DNA of 57,830 nucleotides from assembly GCA_026708085.1 (NCBI GenBank), contig JAPOVP010000029.1, positions 1 to 57,830 on the forward strand, written 5' to 3'. Shown in pieces: positions 26,699-35,648 of this stretch (positions are counted from its first letter, which is position 1; every line of letters begins with the position of its first letter). Position numbers and translations under genes: made by a program. This stretch comes from Caldilineaceae bacterium (lineage in GTDB: Bacteria; Chloroflexota; Anaerolineae; Caldilineales; Caldilineaceae). Under the pieces are notes generated by a model, which did not search any database, had not been told where the DNA came from, and saw only the letters and a program-made list of their open reading frames with translations.

Positions 26699-27529
26699 CT
26701 AGATGACCCGACAGGTAGCATGCAGGCTGCGGCCTCGCTCCGAAATACTGTCGTACTCCGCCTGCGTCATCTCGATCGGCACCCGTTGACCGAACCAGGG
26801 CAGCGAGTAACAAATCACCAGCTCCGGCCGCGCATGGTCCGAGCGGTTGGGAGTGCCTCGGTGCAGCGTACGCGGGTCCTGGATCCACAGTGTTCCCTTC
26901 TTCAGATTAAGGCGTCGCCGGGTCGGAAAGTCCCCGGCCTCCAGGATCTCATCGTACCGTGTCTCCATCTCCGGGTCGGCAAGATACTGCGTGCACGGCA
27001 GTATTTCGAAGCTGCCGTTTTCCTCATACGTGTCCACCAGGGGGAACTTGACACCGAAATGCGGGCAGACCTCCAGGCCGACGTGAGGCACCAGCTTGGA
27101 GATGCCCGCGTCGCGATGCCACCGCTGATACTCGCTGCCCGGGTAGGGGTTATTCGAGTGATAGCAGGTGATGCGGTAGTCCTCAGTCCCCCAGTAACGG
27201 TCCAGAAACTCCAGCAGGACCGGGTTCTCGTAGATTTCCGGATCCGCGAACGGCTGCTCCCAGGGGACGTACAGCGTATAGCGATTGACCACCTGCAGCC
27301 GCCCCTCGAATACGAGCCGCGCATCGCTGCGTCCCTGCAGCATCACACCGTTTTCCGGTTCGCTGTGCGCTCGCACCTGCTCCAGATAGGGCAGAAACGC
27401 CTCCCGGATCCGGTCGATTTTCTCAACTGGAATCAGGTCTTCGAATAGAACAAACCCGTTGATACGAAGCTCTGCCAGCTTCAGATCAAGGTCATATTGG
27501 GTTGGCGATGCCAAGATCGGCTCCTCCAT
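26699..27529 (-). CDS. PhyH-family dioxygenase
   Basis: A 276-residue PhyH-type Fe(II)/2-oxoglutarate oxygenase. The iron motif is His138-Arg-Asp140 in QRWHRDAG. The distal His223 is in DPRTLHRGTPNRS, followed by the cofactor Arg in HARPELVICY. KKGTLWIQDPRTLHRGTPN is a typical metazoan/bacterial PhyH signature. The length is normal. It differs from the neighbouring 405-residue PhyH throughout, so the pair is not a recent duplication. It is downstream of a PIG-L/LmbE-like gene and upstream of the second PhyH on the same strand. Two non-identical hydroxylases may act sequentially on one substrate. Confidence 0.88.
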   Translation of the reverse strand: MEEPILASPTQYDLDLKLAELRINGFVLFEDLIPVEKIDRIREAFLPYLEQVRAHSEPENGVMLQGRSDARLVFEGRLQVVNRYTLYVPWEQPFADPEIYENPVLLEFLDRYWGTEDYRITCYHSNNPYPGSEYQRWHRDAGISKLVPHVGLEVCPHFGVKFPLVDTYEENGSFEILPCTQYLADPEMETRYDEILEAGDFPTRRRLNLKKGTLWIQDPRTLHRGTPNRSDHARPELVICYSLPWFGQRVPIEMTQAEYDSISERGRSLHATCRVI

Positions 27530-27631
27530 CGAAGCAAAGTTCAGTTTTGACGTTGCCTACCGGGTTTCTTTGCCGCGGCCAGCCGGGCCTGCGCTTTGGA
27601 AAGGTGACAGTTTCCTCGGTTTCAGAAATCC

Positions 27632-28495
27632 TCAGTCAACCGGCACCCGGTAGGAAGTCTCCTCAATCCGTTCGTGATCGGAAGCCCGTGCATTTATCAT
27701 CGCTCTTTCCGTAACCGGCAGATAGTAATGGGTCTCAGCATTCAGCGAGATAAACCCCTCCGCATAGGCGACACCGCCGGACATCCCGAACGCGCCGTCG
27801 CTCGTCTCGATGCGCTTGCGCGCGTAGACCCCGCCGTAGCCCTGGCTGACCAGACAGTCCAGGCAAGCCAGCTTCTTGTCCACCACGTCGGTGATGTCGA
27901 TGAAGACGTCGTTGTAATACCCCCCTTCGGACTGCCACACATTGCGCGGGATCGCGGCCGCGCCCGTGCCGAAGAAGAAGACCTGGGCCGCCTTGTGGGG
28001 CGGATTGCGGTCGCCGGGGTCCACGCCGCTTGCCAGGGCCATGGCATGTAGCACGATCTGCCCGGCGATGGCATGGGCATTGGTCAGTCCGTCCCCCTCC
28101 TTGGGGAAATGCGTCAGGATAATGTCCGGTTTCAACTCGCGGAATAGCCGCGCCAGACGCCTGACAGCCTCGTCCGTCACGAGCAGAACGGCATCGTCGG
28201 CGCCGAAAAAGTACACGTCCTCAACGCCCAACAGACTACACGCCTTGCGCGCCTCTTCCGCCTTCACGTCGGACCGTTCCGCCATCAGAGACTTCAGCTC
28301 ATCGGCCGGGGGCACTTCGCTGGCATGGTGCATCTCGTCGCTGATGACCTTGTCATGCACGCGCGCGCCGTGCGTAAGCACGACACAGCCGACATAGTCG
28401 CCGCGCGCCGCATGATGGGCCATCGTCCCGCCCGACTGGTCGAAAATGTCGGCGGGATGGGCGCCGACCGAAAGAATACGTAGCGACTCGGACAT
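27632..28495 (-). CDS. PIG-L/LmbE-family deacetylase-like protein lacking the catalytic Asp
   Basis: A 287-residue protein starting MSESLRILSVGAHPAD. PIG-L/LmbE N-acetylglucosaminyl deacetylases normally read AHPDD. Here the motif is AHPAD: zinc ligands His13 and Asp16 remain, but Asp15, the general base in MshB-type enzymes, is Ala. The other expected elements are present (GGTMAHHAARGDYVGCVVLTHG, PDIILTHFPKEGDGLTNAH). The last His matches the third zinc ligand of the usual HPDH, which is degenerate here. AGGAGG before the ATG at 28495 fixes the start over an upstream in-frame one. It may be a metal-binding non-deacetylase or use a different base. A TATACT box at about -45 is a weak promoter hint. 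Confidence 0.85.
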   Translation of the reverse strand: MSESLRILSVGAHPADIFDQSGGTMAHHAARGDYVGCVVLTHGARVHDKVISDEMHHASEVPPADELKSLMAERSDVKAEEARKACSLLGVEDVYFFGADDAVLLVTDEAVRRLARLFRELKPDIILTHFPKEGDGLTNAHAIAGQIVLHAMALASGVDPGDRNPPHKAAQVFFFGTGAAAIPRNVWQSEGGYYNDVFIDITDVVDKKLACLDCLVSQGYGGVYARKRIETSDGAFGMSGGVAYAEGFISLNAETHYYLPVTERAMINARASDHERIEETSYRVPVD

Positions 28496-28644
28496 GGGTC
28501 TGGCCTCCTGGTTGTTGTGGGAACTCTGTTCACCCATAAGTATAGCCTACCAACCCCTTCAGGAGTGAGGCCCCATAAAGAGGGCAGGCGGCATGCTTCT
28601 GTTGAGCCTTCTGCCTTACACATAATCCGTTCCCAGGGCCGTGT

Positions 28645-30241
28645 TCACGCCTCAACCGGGTCTTCGAAGTGGAACGAGAATAGTTCTGCGTCGCGCAGAA
28701 AGAAGCGCAGCTTGCGCCAGTAAGTCCTCTCCCCCGGCCCGCCCCAGCGGGAACCGACCCCCGCCGGGATATCGGGACTCCCTGCCCAAGTCACTGTGTG
28801 GGCAACTCTGTCTCCCGTAAAGTGATCGCAGCTCTCATTCAGGCAAGGCTCAAGGGGTTCGTCGTACCTGTCAGCCACCTCAACCCGCACCGAGCCGCCC
28901 GGAGCGCAGCGGGCGTTGATTACCAACTTCGTCCCCAGGCTGATAAGCGGACGCGTTACAACCATTCCCTCGCGATACCTGTTGGCGTACAGCCCCGCGT
29001 ACCCGTCCTTGCGCAATGTCGCCAGCCCCAGGCCAAACCGCGCATTCAACGGATCCCGCGCCTCCGGGTGGTCCAGATTCTCACGCGCGCCGGACAGGAA
29101 AAAGTCATGGTGGTAGTTCGTGCCGCCGTGGTAAAACCACAACTCGTCACCTATCTCTATCGGCGGGCTCACCATCGAGACCATGTACGCGTCCCAGTAT
29201 CCCTCCCCGCGTGGAGCCAGGAATGGCTGACGCTTGCCGGTCCGCTGCCAGCGCAGCACGTCGCGGCTCATCATCAGCTGGACCTCCATCACATTGTCAA
29301 CTGCCTGGAACACGCCGACCGTTGCCAGATGTAGATTGCCGACCCTGAACTGCGCCATGCCGTAGAACGAGTCGTCCAGGTTGTCCTCCTCGTCGTCGGC
29401 CGCCGCCACCAGCACAGGCTCGCTCCAGTGCAGAAAATCGTGGCTGCGGCACTGGAAGACCCGCCTCTGGCTGTAGGCTGCGAAGTTGTGCAGTTCATTC
29501 GTGATCGTAAAGGAGCGGCGATTTTGCGGATTGCGCATGTTGACCGCGCCCGCCGCCACCATCATCACATGCCGCGTATTCTGCACGAACTCACGCGCGA
29601 ATTCATCGTAGAAGAGCGCCGACACATCGTCCAGTTTGGAGCCCAGGATACCGATCGATGGCAGTTCATCATAAACGGTCCAGTGGATTCCGTCAGGCGA
29701 GCGCGCGCACCGGATATTGTGAAAACTGGCTACCTCGTCATTCCGCATATGCGAAGAGGGCCCGAAACCGCTCATCCGGCCTGGAGGGATAGGGGTCCAG
29801 CACGACGTTCATCGAGTGCACCTGCCCGAACTCGCTGTCGCCCAGAACGATGTTGGTCTTGTGGCCGTAAAGTTCGTAGACGCCCAGCTCCGGCTTTACC
29901 CAATGAATCCCATCCTCGCTTTCGGCATAGAGCTGACGCGAAAACGTCCCAAACGGGTTGTTGGGAATTGGCTCCGGCGCCGGCTTGCCCGCCATATCCT
30001 CATACCAGCACTTGAAGAGACCGTCCTGCGGGTCCCGCACCACGCAGTAGTTCGAATAAGTGAAGTAGGGCACGTGCTCCCAAGGCCGGTCCTTGCTGAT
30101 AAGAGGCGCATCCAGCCGCCGCACAGGCCGGTGCCAGCGGCGCGTCACATCCTGCACCGACTCTATCAGTACATTGTCCAGAAACGTCTGCGTGAACTCC
30201 TTCACGTACAGATGCGTGCTGTCCCGACTCAAATCGCGCAT
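28645..30241 (-). pseudogene. Beta-propeller glycoside-hydrolase-like gene split by a frameshift
   Basis: Two overlapping frames encode one protein. The first (30241-29738, 167 residues) ends DERFRALFAYAE. The second (29775-28645) carries on with the expected family sequence (DEVASFHNIRCARSPDGIHW). Propeller motifs of the five-bladed GH43/GH32-like type occur on both sides: AESEDGIHWVKPELG, CARSPDGIHW, CRSHDFLHWSEP, MMSRDVLRWQ. Joining them needs a one-base shift near 29738-29750; the fused product would be about 530 residues. Either a real frameshift or an assembly indel is possible. The 37-base overlap with no ribosome site before the second ATG argues against two genuine genes. Catalytic carboxylates cannot be assigned. 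Lies between the OYE-type reductase and the LmbE-like gene. Confidence 0.78.
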
Positions 30242-30311
30242 GACACGCCTCCCCTGCCTTCACTCGCCTGATGGTTGGACTTCAATTGGAAGAACTGTGG
30301 TTCACCGCCGG

Positions 30312-32255
30312 TCAGATCGCATGGCCGATTCGGGCGCCGTCGGTAGTGGCCTCGAAGATGAAACGGGATGCGCTGGCCGCGCCGATCACATGCAACTCGG
30401 GTACCTTGCCCTCCAGCGCAGCGGCCAGCGGGTTGTAGGGCCGGCTTCTGGCGACAACGACAATTTCATCGAAAGGACCTACGGTCTGTTCGCTGCTGGT
30501 GAAGATGTTTCTCACCGTCGCGCACGACCCGTCAACCCGGACCAGATCGAAACCAACAATGAAGGCCACGCCCTGTTCGGCCAGCCGATGGCAGAGAAAG
30601 GCGGCGTCCCTCTCACCCAGGTCGGCACCGGCCCGGGCCATCGCCGAGACGACCGTTACCGACACACCCGCGCCGCTTAAATGGTCCGCCGCCACAAAGG
30701 CCGGCGCATGCCCATCGCGGTCGACAATCAGAATGTGCTGGCAAGCATCCGCCTTGCCTTCAAGAACCTCATGTACGGTCAAAGGTCTCCTTTCGCAGCC
30801 ATCAGTCCTCGTCCGGACCGGCTCCGAACCCGTCGCCAGAATGACCGCGTCAGCGTTCATCGCCAGGATTTCTTCCTGCGTTGCCTCGACACCCAACCGA
30901 ACTTCGAAGCGAACGCTGGCGGCCTGGCGCTGATAATACTCAGCGATCGTCGCGAACCCGCGCCGCAAGGGAGCCGCGCCAGCCAGGTTGACCTGACCGC
31001 CGACGCGATCCGCCTTTTCTAAGACGATCACTTCGTGACCCCGCTCGGATGCCGCAATGGCAGCCTCCATGCCGGCCGGCCCCGCGCCCACTATCACCAC
31101 TCGCCGGCGCACCGTGGCAGGCGCCGGCACAGCCCAATCCTGCTCGCGACCGGTCACCGGATTGTAGATGCAACCGACCGGGCTCTCGCCACCGTCACAG
31201 CAGAACTGACAGCGAATGCAAAGCCTGATCTCCTCCCGCCGCCCCTCGCGCAGCTTGTTCACAAAATGGGCGTCCGCAAAGTGGCCCTTGGTGATGCCGA
31301 CAACGTCAAGGCAACCCTCCGCCAGCGCAGCCTCCGCCACCTCCGGCGTGACGATGCCCCCCGCATGAATCACAGGCAGATCGATCGCACGCCGCACGCG
31401 GGCGACCCGGTCCAGCTGCGCCGCTTCCGCCATGTACAACGACCCGGTATGATGGACCGCGCCGCCCACAGTGAGGCTCACATAGTCGATCAGCCCCTTC
31501 GACTGCAGAAGCTCGATCAGGCGAACGCAGTCCTGTTCGTCATAACCGTCAGCGTGCATATCATGCGCCTTCAGCCGCACGCCGATGACAAAGTCGTCCC
31601 CAACCGCCTGCCGCATCGCCGTCAGTGAATCGACGAGCAGGCGAGCACGGCCCACGAAGTCTCCACCGTAGCCGTCATCGCGGCGGTTACATGCCGGACT
31701 CAGGAACTGCGAGTAAAGATGATGCTGATGTGCATGCAGCTCCACCCCATCGGCGCCGCCGGCCCGCGCCCGCCAGGCCGCCCGTCCACAACAGGCCGCA
31801 AGGTCCGCAAGGTCCTCCGCCGACCAGGAGGCAACATGCTCCGACGCCAGCATGGGCGGATCGATTATACCCGGCACCACGCGTGCGACCGGCGCGCTCG
31901 GCATCGGCTCGCAGAATTCAGTCAGATGCACCTGCGCGCCCCGCGGGCAGAACTGGGCAATGAACTTCGCGCCATGACGGTGCACTGCCTGCGTCAGCGT
32001 GCGGTAGGAGGCGATGAAACGATCGTCAAGATTCTGGAAATAGGCCGGGTGATCGCCTTCCCGCACCGAGGTCGCGCCCAGCGTAACCAGCGCGATGCCG
32101 CCCTTGGCGCGCTCCTCGAAGTAGGCCCGGCACCTGTCGTTGGGCACACCGTTATGGTGCATCCACGTCGCCATGTGGCCGGTGCTGCAGATGCGGTTCC
32201 GCAGCGTCATCCCCTTAATCGTCAGCGGCGAAAAAATATTTGGGTAGGCTGTCAT
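30312..32255 (-). CDS. NADH:flavin oxidoreductase, FadH/2,4-dienoyl-CoA-reductase type
   Basis: A 647-residue modular flavoenzyme. Residues 1-~340 are an old-yellow-enzyme TIM barrel (FSPLTIKGMTLRNRI, GGADGVELHAHQHHLYSQFLSP, NRRDDGYGG, FVIGVRLKAHD, PVIHAGGI). Cys-rich CIRCQFCCDGGESPVGC near 350 is a probable 4Fe-4S site, with shorter spacing to the last Cys than is usual. From ~385 there is an FAD/NAD domain (RRRVVIVGAGPAGMEAAI, VILATGSEP). The family reduces enones, dienoyl-CoAs or N-methylated amines via FMN, Fe-S and FAD. The His-His-x-Tyr stretch and Asp-Gly-Tyr-Gly-Gly are as in the family. There is no clear ribosome site before the ATG. Upstream is a sialidase-like gene (51 bases), downstream the frameshifted propeller gene. 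Confidence 0.9.
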   Translation of the reverse strand: MTAYPNIFSPLTIKGMTLRNRICSTGHMATWMHHNGVPNDRCRAYFEERAKGGIALVTLGATSVREGDHPAYFQNLDDRFIASYRTLTQAVHRHGAKFIAQFCPRGAQVHLTEFCEPMPSAPVARVVPGIIDPPMLASEHVASWSAEDLADLAACCGRAAWRARAGGADGVELHAHQHHLYSQFLSPACNRRDDGYGGDFVGRARLLVDSLTAMRQAVGDDFVIGVRLKAHDMHADGYDEQDCVRLIELLQSKGLIDYVSLTVGGAVHHTGSLYMAEAAQLDRVARVRRAIDLPVIHAGGIVTPEVAEAALAEGCLDVVGITKGHFADAHFVNKLREGRREEIRLCIRCQFCCDGGESPVGCIYNPVTGREQDWAVPAPATVRRRVVIVGAGPAGMEAAIAASERGHEVIVLEKADRVGGQVNLAGAAPLRRGFATIAEYYQRQAASVRFEVRLGVEATQEEILAMNADAVILATGSEPVRTRTDGCERRPLTVHEVLEGKADACQHILIVDRDGHAPAFVAADHLSGAGVSVTVVSAMARAGADLGERDAAFLCHRLAEQGVAFIVGFDLVRVDGSCATVRNIFTSSEQTVGPFDEIVVVARSRPYNPLAAALEGKVPELHVIGAASASRFIFEATTDGARIGHAI

Positions 32256-32306
32256 TGGACACAGGGAATGGTCATTCGCAAGGACATTGCCCCTGGCAGG
32301 AGTCGT

Positions 32307-33911
32307 TCAGTGCCACGCCAGTTCCCGGAAGCCGTGAACGCGATGAAAAGTGGCCAGGTCCGCATCATGGTAGTGACCTGAACTCCTGCATGTGCGCGAC
32401 AGGATCGCGAGGTCGTCGCCGTCAACGACCATCGACGGATACATGAACGACTGGCTCGAGCACGGCGCCATCGCAACGCAGCCGGCCGGCAGCCAGTTCA
32501 GGCCGTCCATTCCGCAGTACAGCATCAGGAAGCGTCGCTCTCCGTTTGGCCCGCCATCCAACTTCTGCGGCTCAGCGCTTGAGATAAGGTTGCACGCCAT
32601 CCAGAACAGCCGCGTCAGCTCATCAAAGACAATACAGAATTTGGACTGCCCGCCCGGCCAGGGATAGTGCTGGTCGAACCGCAGGCTAAGACCGCCTCCT
32701 TCGTCCTCCAGGTCAAATATCGCGGCGATGCCCGGAGTCGCCCCCGTATGCTTCGGATTGACGCGACACGCGATCCTGAGACGCCCGTTTACGTCCATGA
32801 CATTTCCCTCGAGATTCCAGTCGTCAAACTGCTCCGGCTGATGATCATCATGCGCAGTTCTGAACTGCACCGCCGTCTGCTTCGCCGGAATCACCTGAGA
32901 AATGCGCCACGCGCCGGGGTCCAACAGGTCTTTGGTGAGGTCGGCGGCGATGGCAACCGTCGCCTTATGCTTCTGATCGAGAACCCAATACAACTGGCCG
33001 TCTCGGATCACCATATTCGTCTGGCAGTTCCAGAAAGCCCCTTCCAACACTTTGACCGGACCGGTCCAGGATTCCCCCTCATCATCGCTGCGCATGAAAT
33101 AGACGTCCTGATGCTGGCGTGGCTGTGTAAACATATGTAAATCGTCGCCGACGACAAATGGCGTACCTTCTGCAAAAGGCAGGCCAGGCAGCCGTTGCCA
33201 GTTTCTGCCGCCGTCAGCGCTTCGCGCCATCATCAGGTGGTCTGGGCCGACTCGGCGCTGCCAGCACGGGGCCGCGACGAGAAAACTGCCGCTCGGCAGC
33301 CGGGCCATCCCAGGATCGTGGATAAAATACTTCACATGGTCAGGAACTTCGGCTGCGACGGTGTAACTTTGCGCAAGTGGAGGCGAGAAAGGATTTCGGG
33401 CCGGAAAACTTGAAGATGAGGACCCAACGGATCCCGCCGTTGAAGGCGCGGCTGCGACAAGGACACACCAGGGCGCCTCCGTCGAGAGCTCGAGTCCAGG
33501 TGAACCAAAGTCGATACGCTCACCTTCCCGCAGCCGTCTCTGATAGACGGAACAATTTACGGAACTACCACTGCTGATTGCCCGCAAATGGGGAACGGCC
33601 GCCAGCCGGAATCCCAAGCGTTCGAGCTGATCCGCCCGGCTCGGCCTGCCTTGTCCTCGCGCAAGGGTGATGGCGTACGCGACACCTGCCCGGCGGCAGA
33701 CCTTTCGCGTCCCGAAGAGGTTCGTGCGGATGAAGCGTCTGCCAGCCAGCGCCTCCGGCAACGCGGCGAACCTGAAATCCGCATCGAGAAAAAGGCGCAC
33801 CCCTTCTTCCAGAATATCAGTCTCCCATTCGAGCGGCTCAAGAACAGCTGGCGCGCCCTGAAAGAGCGCTTCGCCACTGCGGTCGGGCCTCGCCTCGGAT
33901 GACTCTGAAAT
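32307..33911 (-). CDS. Sialidase/BNR-type beta-propeller protein, apparent ATT start
   Basis: A 534-residue protein with Asp-box repeats (RSADGGRNW, RSDDEGESW) and sialidase-like segments (FIHDPGMARLPSGSFLVAA, TPFVVGDDLHMF, FWNCQTNMVIRDGQLYWV). These define a six-bladed propeller as in exo-sialidases and related glycosidases. No signal peptide is visible. The first GTG in frame is at 33800, but coherent coding sequence (EPLEWETDILEEG) continues upstream to 33911, where AGGAGG lies 5 bases before an ATT codon and no ATG, GTG or TTG exists before the preceding stop. ATT is a rare but known start codon; a mutated ATG is the alternative. It is 54 bases after the GH32 gene and probably cotranscribed with it. 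The sialidase Arg triad cannot be confirmed, so the substrate is open. Confidence 0.76.
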   Translation of the reverse strand: MSESSEARPDRSGEALFQGAPAVLEPLEWETDILEEGVRLFLDADFRFAALPEALAGRRFIRTNLFGTRKVCRRAGVAYAITLARGQGRPSRADQLERLGFRLAAVPHLRAISSGSSVNCSVYQRRLREGERIDFGSPGLELSTEAPWCVLVAAAPSTAGSVGSSSSSFPARNPFSPPLAQSYTVAAEVPDHVKYFIHDPGMARLPSGSFLVAAPCWQRRVGPDHLMMARSADGGRNWQRLPGLPFAEGTPFVVGDDLHMFTQPRQHQDVYFMRSDDEGESWTGPVKVLEGAFWNCQTNMVIRDGQLYWVLDQKHKATVAIAADLTKDLLDPGAWRISQVIPAKQTAVQFRTAHDDHQPEQFDDWNLEGNVMDVNGRLRIACRVNPKHTGATPGIAAIFDLEDEGGGLSLRFDQHYPWPGGQSKFCIVFDELTRLFWMACNLISSAEPQKLDGGPNGERRFLMLYCGMDGLNWLPAGCVAMAPCSSQSFMYPSMVVDGDDLAILSRTCRSSGHYHDADLATFHRVHGFRELAWH

Positions 33912-33965
33912 GGTTGCCTCCTGAAGGAGCGTGCGGCCTGAAAGCGGTTGTGCACGCCCAAAGGG

Positions 33966-35492
33966 TTAGATCGGCCAGATCGCATCCATCTCCCACGCCT
34001 CCAAGGCGTGGAGGGTTGCATCGCCGCCCAGCGAAAATAGCTGCACACCAACGCTGTCAGACCGCGCCGGATAGATGCGTTTTCCCAGGTAGTGGCCGCC
34101 CTGCGCAAAGACCTCCACAATGCTCCGGTCAACGAAAACGCGCAGCTCGATCGGTTCACCGTAGGCGTGCCTGACAGTACAGCGCTGCGACTCCCGATTC
34201 TTAACCGCCTGACTCTCACTCGAACGCGTAACGTCCAGGACCAGCAGCCTGTCAGGGCTCAACCTGTCCTGCGGCTGGGTCGAATCATTCGGATTTACGT
34301 TGAATCGGATCAGCGTCTGTTCTGCCCCGTCGGGCGAACAGCATACGCTCAGGCCGAATTCCTCTGCGCCCTCCCAACTGAAAACAGCCCGGATCTCCAG
34401 CCGGTTGCCCCGCACGCCGTCTAGCGTGATCGACGAATCTCCCGCCAGTTGGATGTCCGACAACCTCACAGGGTTGCGGCGCAGCGCCTCCAGCTCCCCT
34501 ACCGGGTTCAGGTGCAACTCGCCCTGCTCACCCATGGTGAGCGCCATCGGCAGACCCATGATCCCCGACCAGCCCGAGGCCCGCTGGACATAGCCGTAAC
34601 GCCCTTCTGACAGCCGGCCGAACATAACGCGCCTGCCGTTGCCATCCAGCAGCGTCTGGCACTCGTTCAGAATGCCGGTCCTGTTGGAAAAGTTCGTCTC
34701 GCCGAAAGCCATTCGCCCATGTCGCTCGGGCGTAAACTTCTGGTTCGCGTAAGTACCCGTGTAATAGTGCGGCCCGCGATGATGGCTGGCGAAGAGCAGA
34801 ACATGCCTGTCGCCCATCGGAAAGAAGTCAGGCACCGCGCAGTCCTCACCGACTTCCGTGTACTTACCTCCTTCATAAAGGGGATGCAGGTACGCCCAGT
34901 GCGCCAGATCGACTGACCTGTACAGGAAGGCCCTGTCCGGCTTTTGACCCTCGAACTCCTCCCGGCTCGTGTTACCCGTGAGCGCGTAATAGGTGTCGCC
35001 TTCTATCCAGGCGCACGGGGCGCCATCCACCGTGTAGCCGCTTCCGGGTTCAGGTGTCGGGATAACGGGGTTCGCTGGATGTTTTTCCCATTCAACCAGC
35101 AACTCGTCCCGGCTTGTTGCCAGACAGATCCCGCCCGGCACGCCGTGATAGATGATCGTCGGCACGCCCTCCATGTTGACGAATGCCGTGCCGCTATAGC
35201 AGCCGTCCCGGTCATAGCTGTCCACCGGCGCCAGCGCGATCGGCAGGTCCTGCCAGTGTACGAGGTCTTCGCTGACAGCATGGCCCCAGTGAATCGTTCC
35301 CGTCGCCCCGCCGTGGAAGGCGGCGTCGGGGTTGTTCTGGTAGAAGAGGTGATACCTGCCCTTCCAGAAAATCGTGCCATTCGGGTCGTTGAGCCAGTTG
35401 CACGGGGCCAGGAAGTGGTACGCCGGCCGGTACGGGTCGGACGCAAGTCTCAGACGGCTCTGGTCCGCTGTTTCAGCGCCTGCTCTGGTCAT
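33966..35492 (-). CDS. Glycoside hydrolase family 32 (beta-fructosidase/levanase-like)
   Basis: A 508-residue GH32 protein. The nucleophile motif WLNDPNG (Asp36) is intact, and the second-domain beta-sandwich is recognisable (IELRVFVDRSIVEVFAQGG). The acid/base motif, normally WEC, appears as GEDCAVPDFF (Glu216). The RDP transition-state motif is replaced by VDGAP, so the Asp remains but its Arg and Pro context is changed. Family members hydrolyse sucrose, inulin or levan. The altered RDP and EC contexts suggest a different fructoside or another glycoside. No secretion signal is present, so it is presumably cytoplasmic, acting on an imported sugar. It is the first gene of a - strand run, after the terminator at 35570. 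Confidence 0.88.
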   Translation of the reverse strand: MTRAGAETADQSRLRLASDPYRPAYHFLAPCNWLNDPNGTIFWKGRYHLFYQNNPDAAFHGGATGTIHWGHAVSEDLVHWQDLPIALAPVDSYDRDGCYSGTAFVNMEGVPTIIYHGVPGGICLATSRDELLVEWEKHPANPVIPTPEPGSGYTVDGAPCAWIEGDTYYALTGNTSREEFEGQKPDRAFLYRSVDLAHWAYLHPLYEGGKYTEVGEDCAVPDFFPMGDRHVLLFASHHRGPHYYTGTYANQKFTPERHGRMAFGETNFSNRTGILNECQTLLDGNGRRVMFGRLSEGRYGYVQRASGWSGIMGLPMALTMGEQGELHLNPVGELEALRRNPVRLSDIQLAGDSSITLDGVRGNRLEIRAVFSWEGAEEFGLSVCCSPDGAEQTLIRFNVNPNDSTQPQDRLSPDRLLVLDVTRSSESQAVKNRESQRCTVRHAYGEPIELRVFVDRSIVEVFAQGGHYLGKRIYPARSDSVGVQLFSLGGDATLHALEAWEMDAIWPI

Positions 35493-35569
35493 CTATCCAC
35501 CTCTCCTATCGGCTGAGATTGCAGTTGGGTCCAGGGATTAGAAGGGCTGGCCGCAGTCCATCGTCGTTG

Positions 35570-35604
35570 AAAAAACTGCGAGCACTCCCGCAGGAGTGCT
35601 CGCA
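35570..35604 (-). terminator. Strong rho-independent terminator after the SBP gene
   Basis: A perfect 12-bp stem, TGCGAGCACTCC (35577-35588) with its complement at 35593-35604 and a 4-base loop. On the - strand it is followed by GTTTTTT (35576-35570). It ends the operon that includes the SBP at 35649. Confidence 0.92.
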
Positions 35605-35648
35605 ATCTACTGTCCCATTCGACTTGGGGTCGTATGGGACGCAATCGA

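Noticed and set aside
29738..30241. Stand-alone 167-residue protein
   Set aside because: It ends in the middle of a propeller blade, and the next frame continues the same family sequence.
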